From Desulfarculaceae bacterium (GTDB lineage: Bacteria > Desulfobacterota > Desulfarculia > Desulfarculales > Desulfarculaceae): a DNA stretch of 64,000 nucleotides. Positions 37,234-45,827 of the stretch are shown one piece after another (positions within the stretch are counted from its first letter, which is position 1; every line of letters starts with the position of its first letter). The stretch is from NCBI GenBank assembly GCA_021737645.1, contig JAIPDO010000004.1:1-64000 (forward strand). Direction: 5' to 3'. The notes below the pieces were generated by a model. It was not told the origin of the DNA. It saw nothing but the letters and a program-made list of their open reading frames with translations, and made no database searches. The position numbers and the translations under genes are program-made.

Positions 37234-39491
37234 TGGCCGTGGACAGCATCGGCCGCTCAGTGCTCAAACCAGATGCCTGGGACAAGGTGACCGGCAAGGT
37301 CCGCTACGCTGGGGACCATCAGCCCGAGGGCGCCCTGCACTTGGCCGTGGCTCGCTCCCGCGAGCCCCACGCCGAGCTCAGGGGCATCGACACCACCCAA
37401 GCCAAGGCCGCGCCGGGGGTGGTGGGGGTGTGGACCGCCGCCGACATTCCCGGCGAGCTGCTGGTGGGCCCGCGCCTCAAGGATGAGCCGGTGATGTGCT
37501 TTGACAAGGTGCGCCGGGTGGGCGACCCCCTGGCCCTGGTGGCCGCCGAAACCCTGCACGAAGCCCAGGCCGCCGCCGAGCTGATCAAGCTGGACTTGGT
37601 GAGGCTGCCCGGCATCTTCGCCCCCGAAGACTCCCTGGAGCCGGACGCGCCGATTATCAACGGCGAGGGCAACTTGGTGTTCGAGCGCAGCCTGCTCAAG
37701 GGGGAAGGGGCCCTCGCCCTGGAGGGCTGCCCCATCGTCATCGAGCGCACCTACCGTACCCAGATGATGGAGCACGCCTACCTGGAGCCCGAGGCCGGGC
37801 TGTCCTGGTGGGAGGGCGAGGTGCTGGTGGTCAAGCTGCCCACCAAACACGCCCACTTCGAGCAGGGTGAGCTGGGCCGGGTGCTGGGCCTGCCCCCGGA
37901 GCGCCTGCGCATCATCTGCGCCACCATGGGCGGCTACTTCGGGGACAAGCAGTGCCTCTCGCCCGGCTACTACTGCGCCATGGCCACCTATCTCACCGGC
38001 CGCCCGGCGCGCATGACCTACAGCCGCGAGGAGTCCTTCCAGGTAAGCACCAAGCGCCACCCCATGGTGGTAACCATGACCACCGGGGCCACGGCCGATG
38101 GCCGCCTAGTGGCGGTCAAGACCGAGATATTGGCCGACACCGGCTGCTACGCCTCCTACGGCCCCTCCATCATCACCCGGGCGGTGGTGCACTGCGCCGG
38201 GCCCTACGACGTGCCCAACGTTGAGGTGCACGCCCGCCTGGCCTACACCAACAACCCGGTGTGCGGGGCCATGCGCGGCTTCGGGGTACCCCAGGTGGCC
38301 ATCGCCCACGAATGCCAGATGGACTTGGTGGCCGCCGCCTGCGGCATCAGCCCGGCCGAGGTCCGGCGCATCAACTTCCTCACTCCCGGCGCGCACACCG
38401 CCGCCGGTCAAAAACTGGTCGCCTCCGTGGGGATGGGCAAATGCCTGGAACAAATCGTGGAAGCTCAACAAAGTCTGCCCCCCCATCCCCGCGAGAGCGA
38501 CCCTGACTGGCTGGTGGCCTGGGGCATGGGAGCCACCCACTACGGCATAGGCCTCACCGGCCTGCCCAACCCCGGCGTGGCCCGCCTGCTCCTTGGCCCC
38601 GACGGCTCGGTGAGCCTCCGGGTGGGCACCGGCGACGGCGGCCAGGGGGCCTCCACCACCATGGCCATGATCGCGGCCCAGGAACTGGGCCTGGAGCCCA
38701 CCCAGGTGGAGATATTGGCCGGGGACACGGCGGCCTGCCCCAACAGCGGCACCTCCACCGCCAGCCGCCTGACCTACGTGGTGGGTAGCGCGGTAAAGCT
38801 GGCCGGCGCCCAGATGCGCGAGCGCCTGATGCAACTGGCCAAAGAGGCCACGGGCTCCGAAGGCGTGAGTTGGCAAGACGGCTGCCTCAACGTGGACGGC
38901 GAGAGTCTGGATCTGGCCCAGGCGGCGGGGCGTTTTTTGTCCCAGCCCCTGGAGGTGGAGGGCGTGTTCGACCCGCCCACCCACAAGCTGGACCCGGTGA
39001 CCGGCCAGGGCGCGCCCTATGCCACCTACGCCTTCGCGGTGCACGCGGCCCAAGTGGCGGTGGAAAAGCTCACCGGGCGGTTGGAGGTGTTGCGCCTGGT
39101 GGCCTCCCACGACGTGGGCAAGGTGATCCACCCGGTGAACCTGGCCGCCCAGATCCAGGGCGCGGCCATGATGGGCCTGGGCTACGCGCTCAGTGAAGAG
39201 GTGCTCCTGGACAAGGGGCGCATTACCAACCCCCACTTCCTGGACTACAAGCTTCCCCACGCCTGGCCCGCCCCCGAAGTGGTGGTGCGCCTGGTGGAGG
39301 AGCCCGAGCCCACCGGGCCCTACGGGGCCAAGGGGGTGGCCGAGCCCGCCCTGTTGCCCACCGCCCCTGCGGTGCACAACGCGGTGGCCGCCGCCCTGGG
39401 CGAGTACACCTATCACAACCCGGTTTCCACCGAAACGCTTTGGCAGATACTAAACCGCCGGCGGCGGCAGCAAAGGGATGGCAACGCGTGA
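37233..39491 (+). CDS. Xanthine-dehydrogenase-family molybdenum-binding subunit, without partner subunits
   Basis: A 752-residue molybdopterin-binding subunit of the Mo hydroxylase family. Visible motifs are GGYFGDK (canonical GGxFGxK), CGAMRGFGVPQ, VGTGDGGQGASTTMAMIAAQELG and the active-site glutamate E704 in GAKGVAEPA. Such subunits hydroxylate heteroaromatic or aldehyde carbons with water. They normally work with a two-[2Fe-2S] subunit and often a FAD subunit, genes for which are usually adjacent. None is found here; instead there is the 75-residue four-cysteine protein. The gene overlaps its neighbours on both sides (TGATG and GTGA). Partners encoded elsewhere, or an unusual partner, must be assumed. 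Confidence 0.88.
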   Translation: MAVDSIGRSVLKPDAWDKVTGKVRYAGDHQPEGALHLAVARSREPHAELRGIDTTQAKAAPGVVGVWTAADIPGELLVGPRLKDEPVMCFDKVRRVGDPLALVAAETLHEAQAAAELIKLDLVRLPGIFAPEDSLEPDAPIINGEGNLVFERSLLKGEGALALEGCPIVIERTYRTQMMEHAYLEPEAGLSWWEGEVLVVKLPTKHAHFEQGELGRVLGLPPERLRIICATMGGYFGDKQCLSPGYYCAMATYLTGRPARMTYSREESFQVSTKRHPMVVTMTTGATADGRLVAVKTEILADTGCYASYGPSIITRAVVHCAGPYDVPNVEVHARLAYTNNPVCGAMRGFGVPQVAIAHECQMDLVAAACGISPAEVRRINFLTPGAHTAAGQKLVASVGMGKCLEQIVEAQQSLPPHPRESDPDWLVAWGMGATHYGIGLTGLPNPGVARLLLGPDGSVSLRVGTGDGGQGASTTMAMIAAQELGLEPTQVEILAGDTAACPNSGTSTASRLTYVVGSAVKLAGAQMRERLMQLAKEATGSEGVSWQDGCLNVDGESLDLAQAAGRFLSQPLEVEGVFDPPTHKLDPVTGQGAPYATYAFAVHAAQVAVEKLTGRLEVLRLVASHDVGKVIHPVNLAAQIQGAAMMGLGYALSEEVLLDKGRITNPHFLDYKLPHAWPAPEVVVRLVEEPEPTGPYGAKGVAEPALLPTAPAVHNAVAAALGEYTYHNPVSTETLWQILNRRRRQQRDGNA

Positions 39492-41398
39492 GCGAGCAGC
39501 GCAAAAGCTGGCGGGAATATTGGGGTGCCAAAAGCTGGCAGGCCAAATGCGCCACCATGGTGGCCTTGGTGCTGGCGGTGTTTCAGATATACACCGCCCT
39601 GTTCGGCTCCTTTGACGCCATCATTCAGCGGGCGATTCACCTGGGCCTGGGCCTCATCCTGCTGTTCTTGGTGCGCCCCGGCCTGATCCTCAAAAAAGGC
39701 AAGACCGGCCCTTCCTGGCTGGACTGGGTGTTCCTGGCCTTTTCCGGAGCGGCCACGGCCTATCTGATTGTCAATTACGATTGGGTAACCGAGGAGCGCT
39801 TCCCGCTGATCACCAAACTCTCGGCCTGGGAGATGATCCTGGGCATCGGCATGGTGCTCATCGTGCTGGAAGCCACCCGGCGCATGTTCAACAAGGGGCT
39901 GTTCTTCGTGGTGCTGGCCTTTCTCATCTACCCCTTTGTGGGGCCCTATCTATGGGGAGCTTTTCACACCTCGCCGCTGACCTTCAGCGACATGGTGGAC
40001 TTCAACTACCTCTCCCTGGGCGGCATCTTCGGCATTCCCCTGGGGGTGTCGGCCACGGAGATCGCCCTTTTCGTCATCTTCGGCGCGGTGCTTTTGCACA
40101 GCGGGGGGGCCAAGTTGTTCAGCAACCTGGCCACCACCCTCACCGGCAACATGGTGGGCGGCCCGGCCAAGGTGGCGGTGGTGGCCAGCTCGCTCATGGG
40201 CACCATCACCGGCAGCGGCGCGGCCAACGTGGCCACAACCGGGGTGGTGACCATACCCATGATGAAAAAGGCCGGTTACCGCCCCGAGTTCGCCGGGGCG
40301 GTGGAGGCGGTGGCTTCCTGCGGCGGGCAGCTCATGCCCCCGGTCATGGGCGCGGCAGCCTTTGTCATGAGCGCCTTTTCGGGCATCCCCTACTCCACCA
40401 TCATCTACTACGCCCTGTTCCCGGCGGTGCTCTACTTCATCAGCGTGTTCATCACCGTGGACCTGGAGGCCCGCAAGCATCGCCTGCCCGGGCTCAAGGT
40501 GGACATCACCCCCGGCCAGACCATGCGCGACTACGGCCACATGCTCATACCCTTGGGGATGCTGGTCTACATGCTGGTGGGGGGCTACAGCCCCAGCCTG
40601 GCCGGTGGGGTGGGCGTGATCTCGGCCCTGGTGATCTGCCAGTTTCGCGAAACCACCCGCCTAAACCCGGCGGGAATCCTTAACGCCCTGGAGGCGGGTT
40701 GCAAGGGCATGCTCATCGTGACCATATCCACCGCCGCCGCGGGCATCATCGTGGGCAGCGTGGACCTCACCGGCCTGGGCAACCGCCTGGGCACCGTGTT
40801 CGTGGACCTGGCCGGAGGGCACTTGTTGCTGGGCCTGTTCATGGCCATGATCATCGCCTTGGTTCTGGGGGCGGGCATGCCCACCACCCCTGCCTATATC
40901 GTGCAGGTGGCCACGGTTATCCCCGCCCTGATGGCCCTGGGCCTGCCGGCTCATGTGGCCCATTTGTTCGCCTTCTACTTTTCCTGCCTGTCGCTGATAT
41001 CCCCGCCGGTGGCCGCCGCCGCCTTCACCGCGGCGGCCATAGCCGATGCCGACGGGTGGAAAACAGGCTGGGCCGCCACCCGCATAGGCATCGTGGCTTT
41101 TGTGGTGCCCTTCATGTTCGCCTATGAGCAAAGCCTATTATTGGAAGGCCCCATCGGCAAAATGGTCCTGGACATGAGCACCGCCATCCTGGGCGCGGGC
41201 TGCTTCGCGGTGGCCGGGGTGGGCTATCTGCTGGGCAAGCTCAATACCCTTGAGCGCGGCCTGGCCTTTATCATCGGTATTTTATTGATCATGCCGGTAA
41301 AGGCCTACAGTTTGGCCGGGCTGGCCCTGTTGGTCCTGCTGGTTCTTTGGCAGCTTTACCGGAGAAAAAAATCCCCTTTAACCGTTATTCCTCAATAG
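39488..41398 (+). CDS. Fused TRAP transporter permease (4TM-12TM, TAXI type)
   Basis: A 636-residue membrane protein joining the small (DctQ-like) and large (DctM-like) TRAP subunits, as is normal for TAXI-type systems. The large domain contains SSLMGTITGSGAANVATTGVVTIPMMKKAGY and LGAGMPTTPAYI, typical of the family. The start is GTG at 39488, overlapping the previous stop as GTGA and preceded by an AAGGGATGG-type site; the frame itself is open from 39440. It uses a sodium or proton gradient to import a carboxylate brought by the TAXI binding protein encoded next. Probably brings in the substrate of the UbiD/Mo enzymes. Confidence 0.92.
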   Translation: MSEQRKSWREYWGAKSWQAKCATMVALVLAVFQIYTALFGSFDAIIQRAIHLGLGLILLFLVRPGLILKKGKTGPSWLDWVFLAFSGAATAYLIVNYDWVTEERFPLITKLSAWEMILGIGMVLIVLEATRRMFNKGLFFVVLAFLIYPFVGPYLWGAFHTSPLTFSDMVDFNYLSLGGIFGIPLGVSATEIALFVIFGAVLLHSGGAKLFSNLATTLTGNMVGGPAKVAVVASSLMGTITGSGAANVATTGVVTIPMMKKAGYRPEFAGAVEAVASCGGQLMPPVMGAAAFVMSAFSGIPYSTIIYYALFPAVLYFISVFITVDLEARKHRLPGLKVDITPGQTMRDYGHMLIPLGMLVYMLVGGYSPSLAGGVGVISALVICQFRETTRLNPAGILNALEAGCKGMLIVTISTAAAGIIVGSVDLTGLGNRLGTVFVDLAGGHLLLGLFMAMIIALVLGAGMPTTPAYIVQVATVIPALMALGLPAHVAHLFAFYFSCLSLISPPVAAAAFTAAAIADADGWKTGWAATRIGIVAFVVPFMFAYEQSLLLEGPIGKMVLDMSTAILGAGCFAVAGVGYLLGKLNTLERGLAFIIGILLIMPVKAYSLAGLALLVLLVLWQLYRRKKSPLTVIPQ

Positions 41399-41412
41399 TA
41401 AGGAGGCCCGTC

Positions 41413-42387
41413 ATGGCAGCTAAAAAATGGTTGGCGACTTGCCTGGCTTTGAGCTTGCTCCTGGCCATGGGTATATTCAGCTTCGGAGCGCAGAGCGCAG
41501 AGGCCTATGACATCCGTTGGGGCACCGCCCCGGCCGGAGGCGTGTGGCAGGCTTTGGGCACGGCCATGGTGGAAGACACCATAAAGGCCAACCCCAAGCT
41601 CAAAGGCTCCACCATGCCCATCGGCGGGGCGGCCAACGTTATCGCCACCAACGCCGGCAAAATCAACGCCGCTTTCAGTTTTTCCACCACCGCCGCCGAA
41701 GCCTGGCAGGGCACCGAATACTTCAAGAAGCAAGGCAAGCTCACCAACATCCGTGAGCTGGCGGTCATCTTCCCCGAGCCCACTCAGATCGTGGTGCGGG
41801 CCGACTCAGGCATCGACACCATCGCCCAGCTCAAGGGCAAGAAAGTCACTCCCGGCCCCAAGGGCAGCGCCATCGCGGTGGTCTCGCGCTACGTACTGGA
41901 AGCTTACGGCCTGAGCTTCAAGGACATCGACACCCGCTTTTTGAGCTTCGCCGAGGCGGGCAAGCAGTTCATCGACGGCCACATCGACGCCATCTTCTAC
42001 GGCGCCATGGCCTACCCCGCCCCGCCCATCGTCAATGCGGGCAGCCAACGTAAGATCAAGATGCTGCCTCTTTCCAAGGAAGTTATCGCCCAGCTGGTCA
42101 AGAAGCACAAGGGCCTGGAGCCCTACACCCTGCCCAAGGGATGCTACCCGGGCATCGATCAGGAAATGCCCGGCATCATCGCCAACGTGACGGTCATCGC
42201 CAGCAAGGACATGCCCGACGAGGTGGCCTACGCCATCGTCAAGAGCATCGACCAAAACTTCGACCGCTACGGCAAGATGATCAGGGCCATGCGTTTGGGC
42301 AAGCGCCAGGACATGGCCAAGGACGTGGGCATCCCCATGCATCCGGGCGCCATCAAGTACTACAAGGAAAAGGGCTGGATCAAGTAG
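41413..42387 (+). CDS. TAXI-family TRAP substrate-binding protein
   Basis: A 324-residue periplasmic protein with a Sec signal peptide (lysines at 4-5, a hydrophobic run to residue 25, cleavage after AEA near 31). The mature part has IRWGTAPAGGVWQALGTAMVE and INAAFSFSTTAAEAWQG, typical of TAXI proteins. The start is the ATG at 41413 with AAGGAGG in front. It lies 14 bases after the fused permease gene. TAXI ligands known elsewhere include glutamate and other carboxylates; the ligand here is unknown, but the operon suggests an unsaturated or aromatic acid. Confidence 0.92.
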   Translation: MAAKKWLATCLALSLLLAMGIFSFGAQSAEAYDIRWGTAPAGGVWQALGTAMVEDTIKANPKLKGSTMPIGGAANVIATNAGKINAAFSFSTTAAEAWQGTEYFKKQGKLTNIRELAVIFPEPTQIVVRADSGIDTIAQLKGKKVTPGPKGSAIAVVSRYVLEAYGLSFKDIDTRFLSFAEAGKQFIDGHIDAIFYGAMAYPAPPIVNAGSQRKIKMLPLSKEVIAQLVKKHKGLEPYTLPKGCYPGIDQEMPGIIANVTVIASKDMPDEVAYAIVKSIDQNFDRYGKMIRAMRLGKRQDMAKDVGIPMHPGAIKYYKEKGWIK

Positions 42388-42463
42388 CCCTGTATAAGCC
42401 GCACCAAACCGGGGCGGGCCTGGCCGGTCCAGGCCCGCCCCGATCCTTGCAGGGAGAAACACC

Positions 42464-43387
42464 ATGCCAGCCGAGCAAGCGGTACGCCTGAGCTTCACCG
42501 TGGTGGTGGACAACAACGTGGACGTCTTTCTGCCCAGCCAAGGGCCCCTGCACTACCCCCAGCCCGGACCCAAGTCCATGCTGCTGGCCGCCCAGGGGTT
42601 TTCCTCCTGGCTGGAGGTGGAGGGCCCCGGCGGCGAAACCACCCGCATACTCTATGACTTCGGCCGGGGCGGCACCATCCTGCCCCACAACCTTGAGCTG
42701 CTGGGCATCGACCCCACCCAGGCCGACTACCTGGTGCTCAGCCACGGCCACATCGATCACTACGGCGGCCTGTCTTACCTGGCCGCCAAGTACGACCTGC
42801 GCTCTCCTCTGGTCACCCATCCCCGATCCTTTGGCGAACGGGGAGTGCGCCAGGCCGGTGGCGGGGTGGCCGGGCCCTGGCTCCTGGAACAGGAGGAAAC
42901 CGCCACTTGGCTGGGCAATGCTCCTATCCTGGCCGACAAGCCCACACAGTTGGGGCCCGGCCTGTGGGTAAGCGGGGGCATACCCCACCAGAGCGAGCGC
43001 GACGTGCTGTGGCCCGGCGGCCTGCGCCGGGAAGACGGGCAATGGCAGCCCGATGCCCTGGAGGACGATCAGGCCCTGGTGATAAACCTGGCTGGTCGGG
43101 GCTTGGTGGTCATCACCGGCTGCTGCCATGCCGGGGTGTTCAATACCATCGACGCGGCCCGGGCCATCTGCCCCGGAGTGCCCCTGTACGCCCTGGCGGG
43201 CGGGTTGCATCTAAATTTCCTGGACACCGAGCAGCTTGAGGGCGTGGTGTCTGGCCTGGTGGACGAGAATCCGGGCCTGGTGCTGCCCATGCATTGCACC
43301 GGGGCCTTGGCCCAGCAGGTGCTGCGCAACCGCCTGGGCGCGCGTTGCCCTTTCACCACCGTGGGCCTCACCCTGGCCCTGGACTAA
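42464..43387 (+). CDS. Metallo-beta-lactamase-fold hydrolase, MptA/dihydropterin-synthase-like family
   Basis: A 307-residue protein with the metal motif SHGHIDHYGG (near residues 90-99) and TGCCHAGVFNT (near 222). The order and spacing match the family often annotated as 7,8-dihydropterin-6-yl-methyl-4-(beta-D-ribofuranosyl)aminobenzene 5'-phosphate synthase-like, whose members are mostly uncharacterised hydrolases. It is the last gene of the GntR-UbiD-Mo-TRAP operon, 76 bases after the TAXI gene and just before a strong hairpin. It could open a lactone or ring formed by the upstream enzymes. A second member of this family is encoded at the right edge of the window. Confidence 0.82.
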   Translation: MPAEQAVRLSFTVVVDNNVDVFLPSQGPLHYPQPGPKSMLLAAQGFSSWLEVEGPGGETTRILYDFGRGGTILPHNLELLGIDPTQADYLVLSHGHIDHYGGLSYLAAKYDLRSPLVTHPRSFGERGVRQAGGGVAGPWLLEQEETATWLGNAPILADKPTQLGPGLWVSGGIPHQSERDVLWPGGLRREDGQWQPDALEDDQALVINLAGRGLVVITGCCHAGVFNTIDAARAICPGVPLYALAGGLHLNFLDTEQLEGVVSGLVDENPGLVLPMHCTGALAQQVLRNRLGARCPFTTVGLTLALD

Positions 43388-43400
43388 ATGCGACAAAAAC

Positions 43401-43434
43401 GCGCCCGCGGGAGGCACATGCTCCCCGCGGGCGC
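43401..43434. terminator. Strong hairpin between convergent genes
   Basis: GCGCCCGCGGGGAG-type arms (43401-43414 and 43421-43434) pair over 13-14 bp. The downstream T content is modest. It separates the convergent MBL-fold and MaoC-like genes and probably stops both. Confidence 0.7.
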
Positions 43435-43482
43435 TCTTGTCCAAGGCTGATTTGGGCTCTCGCCCAGGCCGCTCAAATACCC

Positions 43483-43908
43483 CTATTCCGGCACCGGCGG
43501 CAACACCACGGCGGTTCCCACCGCCACTTTTTCACCCCTCTGATTGGCAACTTCCACAGACAATACCAGCCTATTCTTATCTTTAATAATCTCTTTTACT
43601 TCAAGTTTTATCGTTAACATATCGTCGATAAATACCGGGAGTATAAACTTTATTTCCTGAGAAAGATAAATCGTTCCAAAGCCTGGAAACTCCGTGCCCA
43701 ATATGCCGCCGATAATGCCGCCGGTGAGCATACCGTGGGCCACTCTTTGGCCGAAACGGGTGCCCCGGGCGAACTCATCATCCAGGTGCAAAGGGTTGGT
43801 GTCCCCGCTGGCCCTGGCGAACAACTCCACCCTTTCCCCGGTAATCACCACATCCTTGCTATACGCTTGCCCTACCTTTAAGTGGTGGATGTCGGTTCCA
43901 GATTCCAA
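43483..43908 (-). CDS. MaoC-like hot-dog hydratase ((R)-enoyl-CoA hydratase type)
   Basis: A hot-dog-fold protein with the MaoC motif FARASGDTNPLHLDDEFARGTRFGQRVAHG, where the Asp and His of the hydratase dyad are visible as D-x4-H in ASGDTNPLH. It adds or removes water from an enoyl-CoA. The frame reaches back to 43998, but the TTG at 43908 has a perfect AGGAGG six bases upstream and gives 141 residues, the family's usual length. It is divergent from the AbfD-type dehydratase gene and could act on the same CoA-thioester pathway. Confidence 0.83.
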   Translation of the reverse strand: MESGTDIHHLKVGQAYSKDVVITGERVELFARASGDTNPLHLDDEFARGTRFGQRVAHGMLTGGIIGGILGTEFPGFGTIYLSQEIKFILPVFIDDMLTIKLEVKEIIKDKNRLVLSVEVANQRGEKVAVGTAVVLPPVPE

Positions 43909-44360
43909 TTCGATCCTCCTGGGGCCGCCGGGGCCGCCATTTGCCCGCATCTTGGGTGGGAGCTTGCTTATTATCGCGGATATCCGGCGCAAGCCCATTC
44001 CCGCAGCCGGTGTTTTGTTCCGTCATTTGAAAAGATACGACCTGGACGTTTTATGGAGCTATTTGGAACTAGCTGCTCGCCAATAAAGTAATCCAAACCA
44101 TCTCGTAAAACCCTAAAAAAACGCTTCGCAAAAGTCAATTGATTGTTGTCCTTTCTTGGCCTCGGGGCTAAGATTGACTCACAAGCAATAAACCGACTAA
44201 TCACCGGTTGGCCCAAGTAGCGGCATGGCGGACAAACCGTTGAAGCCGCTGTCGCGCCGCATAGAGCGCGAGCCGATGTGAATGCCCGGCAAACGCCGCG
44301 CATCATCTGGTACCCAGCCGGTGTGGACCCAGAAAACCAGGGGGGAACCGAGGAGTACTC
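43909..44360. promoter_or_regulatory. Divergent promoter region between the MaoC-like and AbfD-type genes
   Basis: This 452-bp gap has a plus-strand promoter candidate TTGACT-N18-TAATCA at 44174-44203. On the minus strand there is TTGACT-N17-TAGGGT at 44138-44110. The two -35 elements lie about 35 bases apart, so one regulator could control both directions. No gene or RNA is seen in the remainder. Confidence 0.45.
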
Positions 44361-45806
44361 ATGGCTTTGAAGACAGGCGACGAATACCTGAAGTCCGTGG
44401 AGGATCTAAAGCTGGAGGCCCACATGATGGGCCGCAAATCCGGCGACTTGGGAGAGCACGGCCTGGTCAAGCCTTCTCAAAAGGCGGTGGCCTTCACCTA
44501 TGACGCGGCCCACGACCCCGCCACCCGGGAGCTGTTTTGCGTGGAGTCCTCCTTGTGCAAGCAGGAGATCAACCGCTTCACTCACCTGCACCAGAGCACC
44601 GACGACCTGGTGAACAAGGTAAAGATGCAGCGCTACTGCGGCATCAGCACCGCCTGCTGCTTTCAGCGCTGCGTGGGCCTGGACGCGGCCAACGCCATAT
44701 TCAGCACCACCTACGACTGCGACCAGGCCCACGGCACCGACTATCACCAACGCTTCAAGGACTACTGGGCCTGGGTGCAGACCAACGACCTGGTGGTGGA
44801 CGGAGCCATGACCGACCCCAAGGGCGACCGGGGCAAGCGGCCCAAGGATCAGGTGGACCCGGACCTGTTCCTCAGGGTCAAGGAACGGCGCGAGGGCGGC
44901 ATCGTCATCAGCGGGGCCAAACTGCACCAGACCGGCATGCTCAACTCCCACGAGATATTGGTGATGCCCACCCTGACCATGCGGCCGGGCGAAGAGGCCT
45001 GGGCGGTGTGCTGCGCGGTGCCCACCAATGAAAAGGGCGTGCGCTATATCTACGGCCGCCAGGCCAGCGACACCCGCAAGCTGGAAGCCGACCCCCTGGA
45101 CGTGGGCAACAGCTTCGGCGGCCAGGAGGTGATGACCGTCTTCGAGGACGTGTTCGTGCCCAATGAGCGGGTGTTTTTGGACGGCGAGGTGGATTTCTCC
45201 GGCACCCTGGTGGAGCGCTTCGCCTCCTACCACCGCCAGAGCTACGGCGGCTGCAAGGTGGGGGTGGGCGACGCCCTCATCGGAGCCACCGCGCTGATCG
45301 CCCAGATGAACGGAGTGGCAAAGGCCAGCCACATCCGGGAAAAGATCGTGGACATGATCCACCTCAACGAGACCATCTTTTCCTGCGGCATCGCCTGCTC
45401 GGCCATGGGTGCGGCCACTGCCTCGGGCAACTACCTGGTCAACCTCTTGCTTGCCAACGTGTGCAAGCTCAACGTGACCCGCTTCCCCTACGAGCTGGCC
45501 CGTCTGGCCACCGACGTGGCGGGCGGCCTGTTGGGCACCATGCCCTCGGCGGCGGATCTAAACGACCCGGTGACCGGCCCCTATATAAAGAAGTACCTGG
45601 CCGCCAACCCCGACTATCCAGTGTTGGACCGCATGAAGGTGTTGCGCCTTATCGAAAACCTGGTAGTGGGAGCCGGCGCGGTGGGCTACCTGGTGGAGTC
45701 CATGCACGGAGCCGGGCCGCCCACCGCCCAGCGCATCATGATCGGCCGCCAGGCCAACCTGGAGCAAAAGGTGGACCGGGTCAAAAACATGCTGAACATC
45801 GCCTAG
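44361..45806 (+). CDS. abfD: 4-hydroxybutyryl-CoA dehydratase / vinylacetyl-CoA isomerase family enzyme
   Basis: A 481-residue FAD and [4Fe-4S] dehydratase of the AbfD family. All four cluster ligands of the clostridial enzyme (C99, C103, H292, C299) have counterparts at C100 and C104 (CFQRC) and H291 and C298 (HRQSYGGC). This separates it from the related flavin monooxygenases, which lack them. AbfD dehydrates 4-hydroxybutyryl-CoA to crotonyl-CoA through a ketyl radical and isomerises vinylacetyl-CoA. The strict substrate here is unproven. GGGGGAACCGAGGAG-like ribosome site before the ATG. IlvD/Edd follows by 21 bases in the same operon. Confidence 0.87.
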   Translation: MALKTGDEYLKSVEDLKLEAHMMGRKSGDLGEHGLVKPSQKAVAFTYDAAHDPATRELFCVESSLCKQEINRFTHLHQSTDDLVNKVKMQRYCGISTACCFQRCVGLDAANAIFSTTYDCDQAHGTDYHQRFKDYWAWVQTNDLVVDGAMTDPKGDRGKRPKDQVDPDLFLRVKERREGGIVISGAKLHQTGMLNSHEILVMPTLTMRPGEEAWAVCCAVPTNEKGVRYIYGRQASDTRKLEADPLDVGNSFGGQEVMTVFEDVFVPNERVFLDGEVDFSGTLVERFASYHRQSYGGCKVGVGDALIGATALIAQMNGVAKASHIREKIVDMIHLNETIFSCGIACSAMGAATASGNYLVNLLLANVCKLNVTRFPYELARLATDVAGGLLGTMPSAADLNDPVTGPYIKKYLAANPDYPVLDRMKVLRLIENLVVGAGAVGYLVESMHGAGPPTAQRIMIGRQANLEQKVDRVKNMLNIA

Positions 45807-45827
45807 GGCCAGCGGGAGCGACACACT

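Noticed and set aside
37233-43387. Anaerobic furoate pathway (HmfABCDE-like) as explanation for UbiD plus Mo hydroxylase
   Set aside because: The furoyl-CoA synthetase and the small and FAD subunits of the furoyl-CoA dehydrogenase are not present, so the match is too partial to claim.
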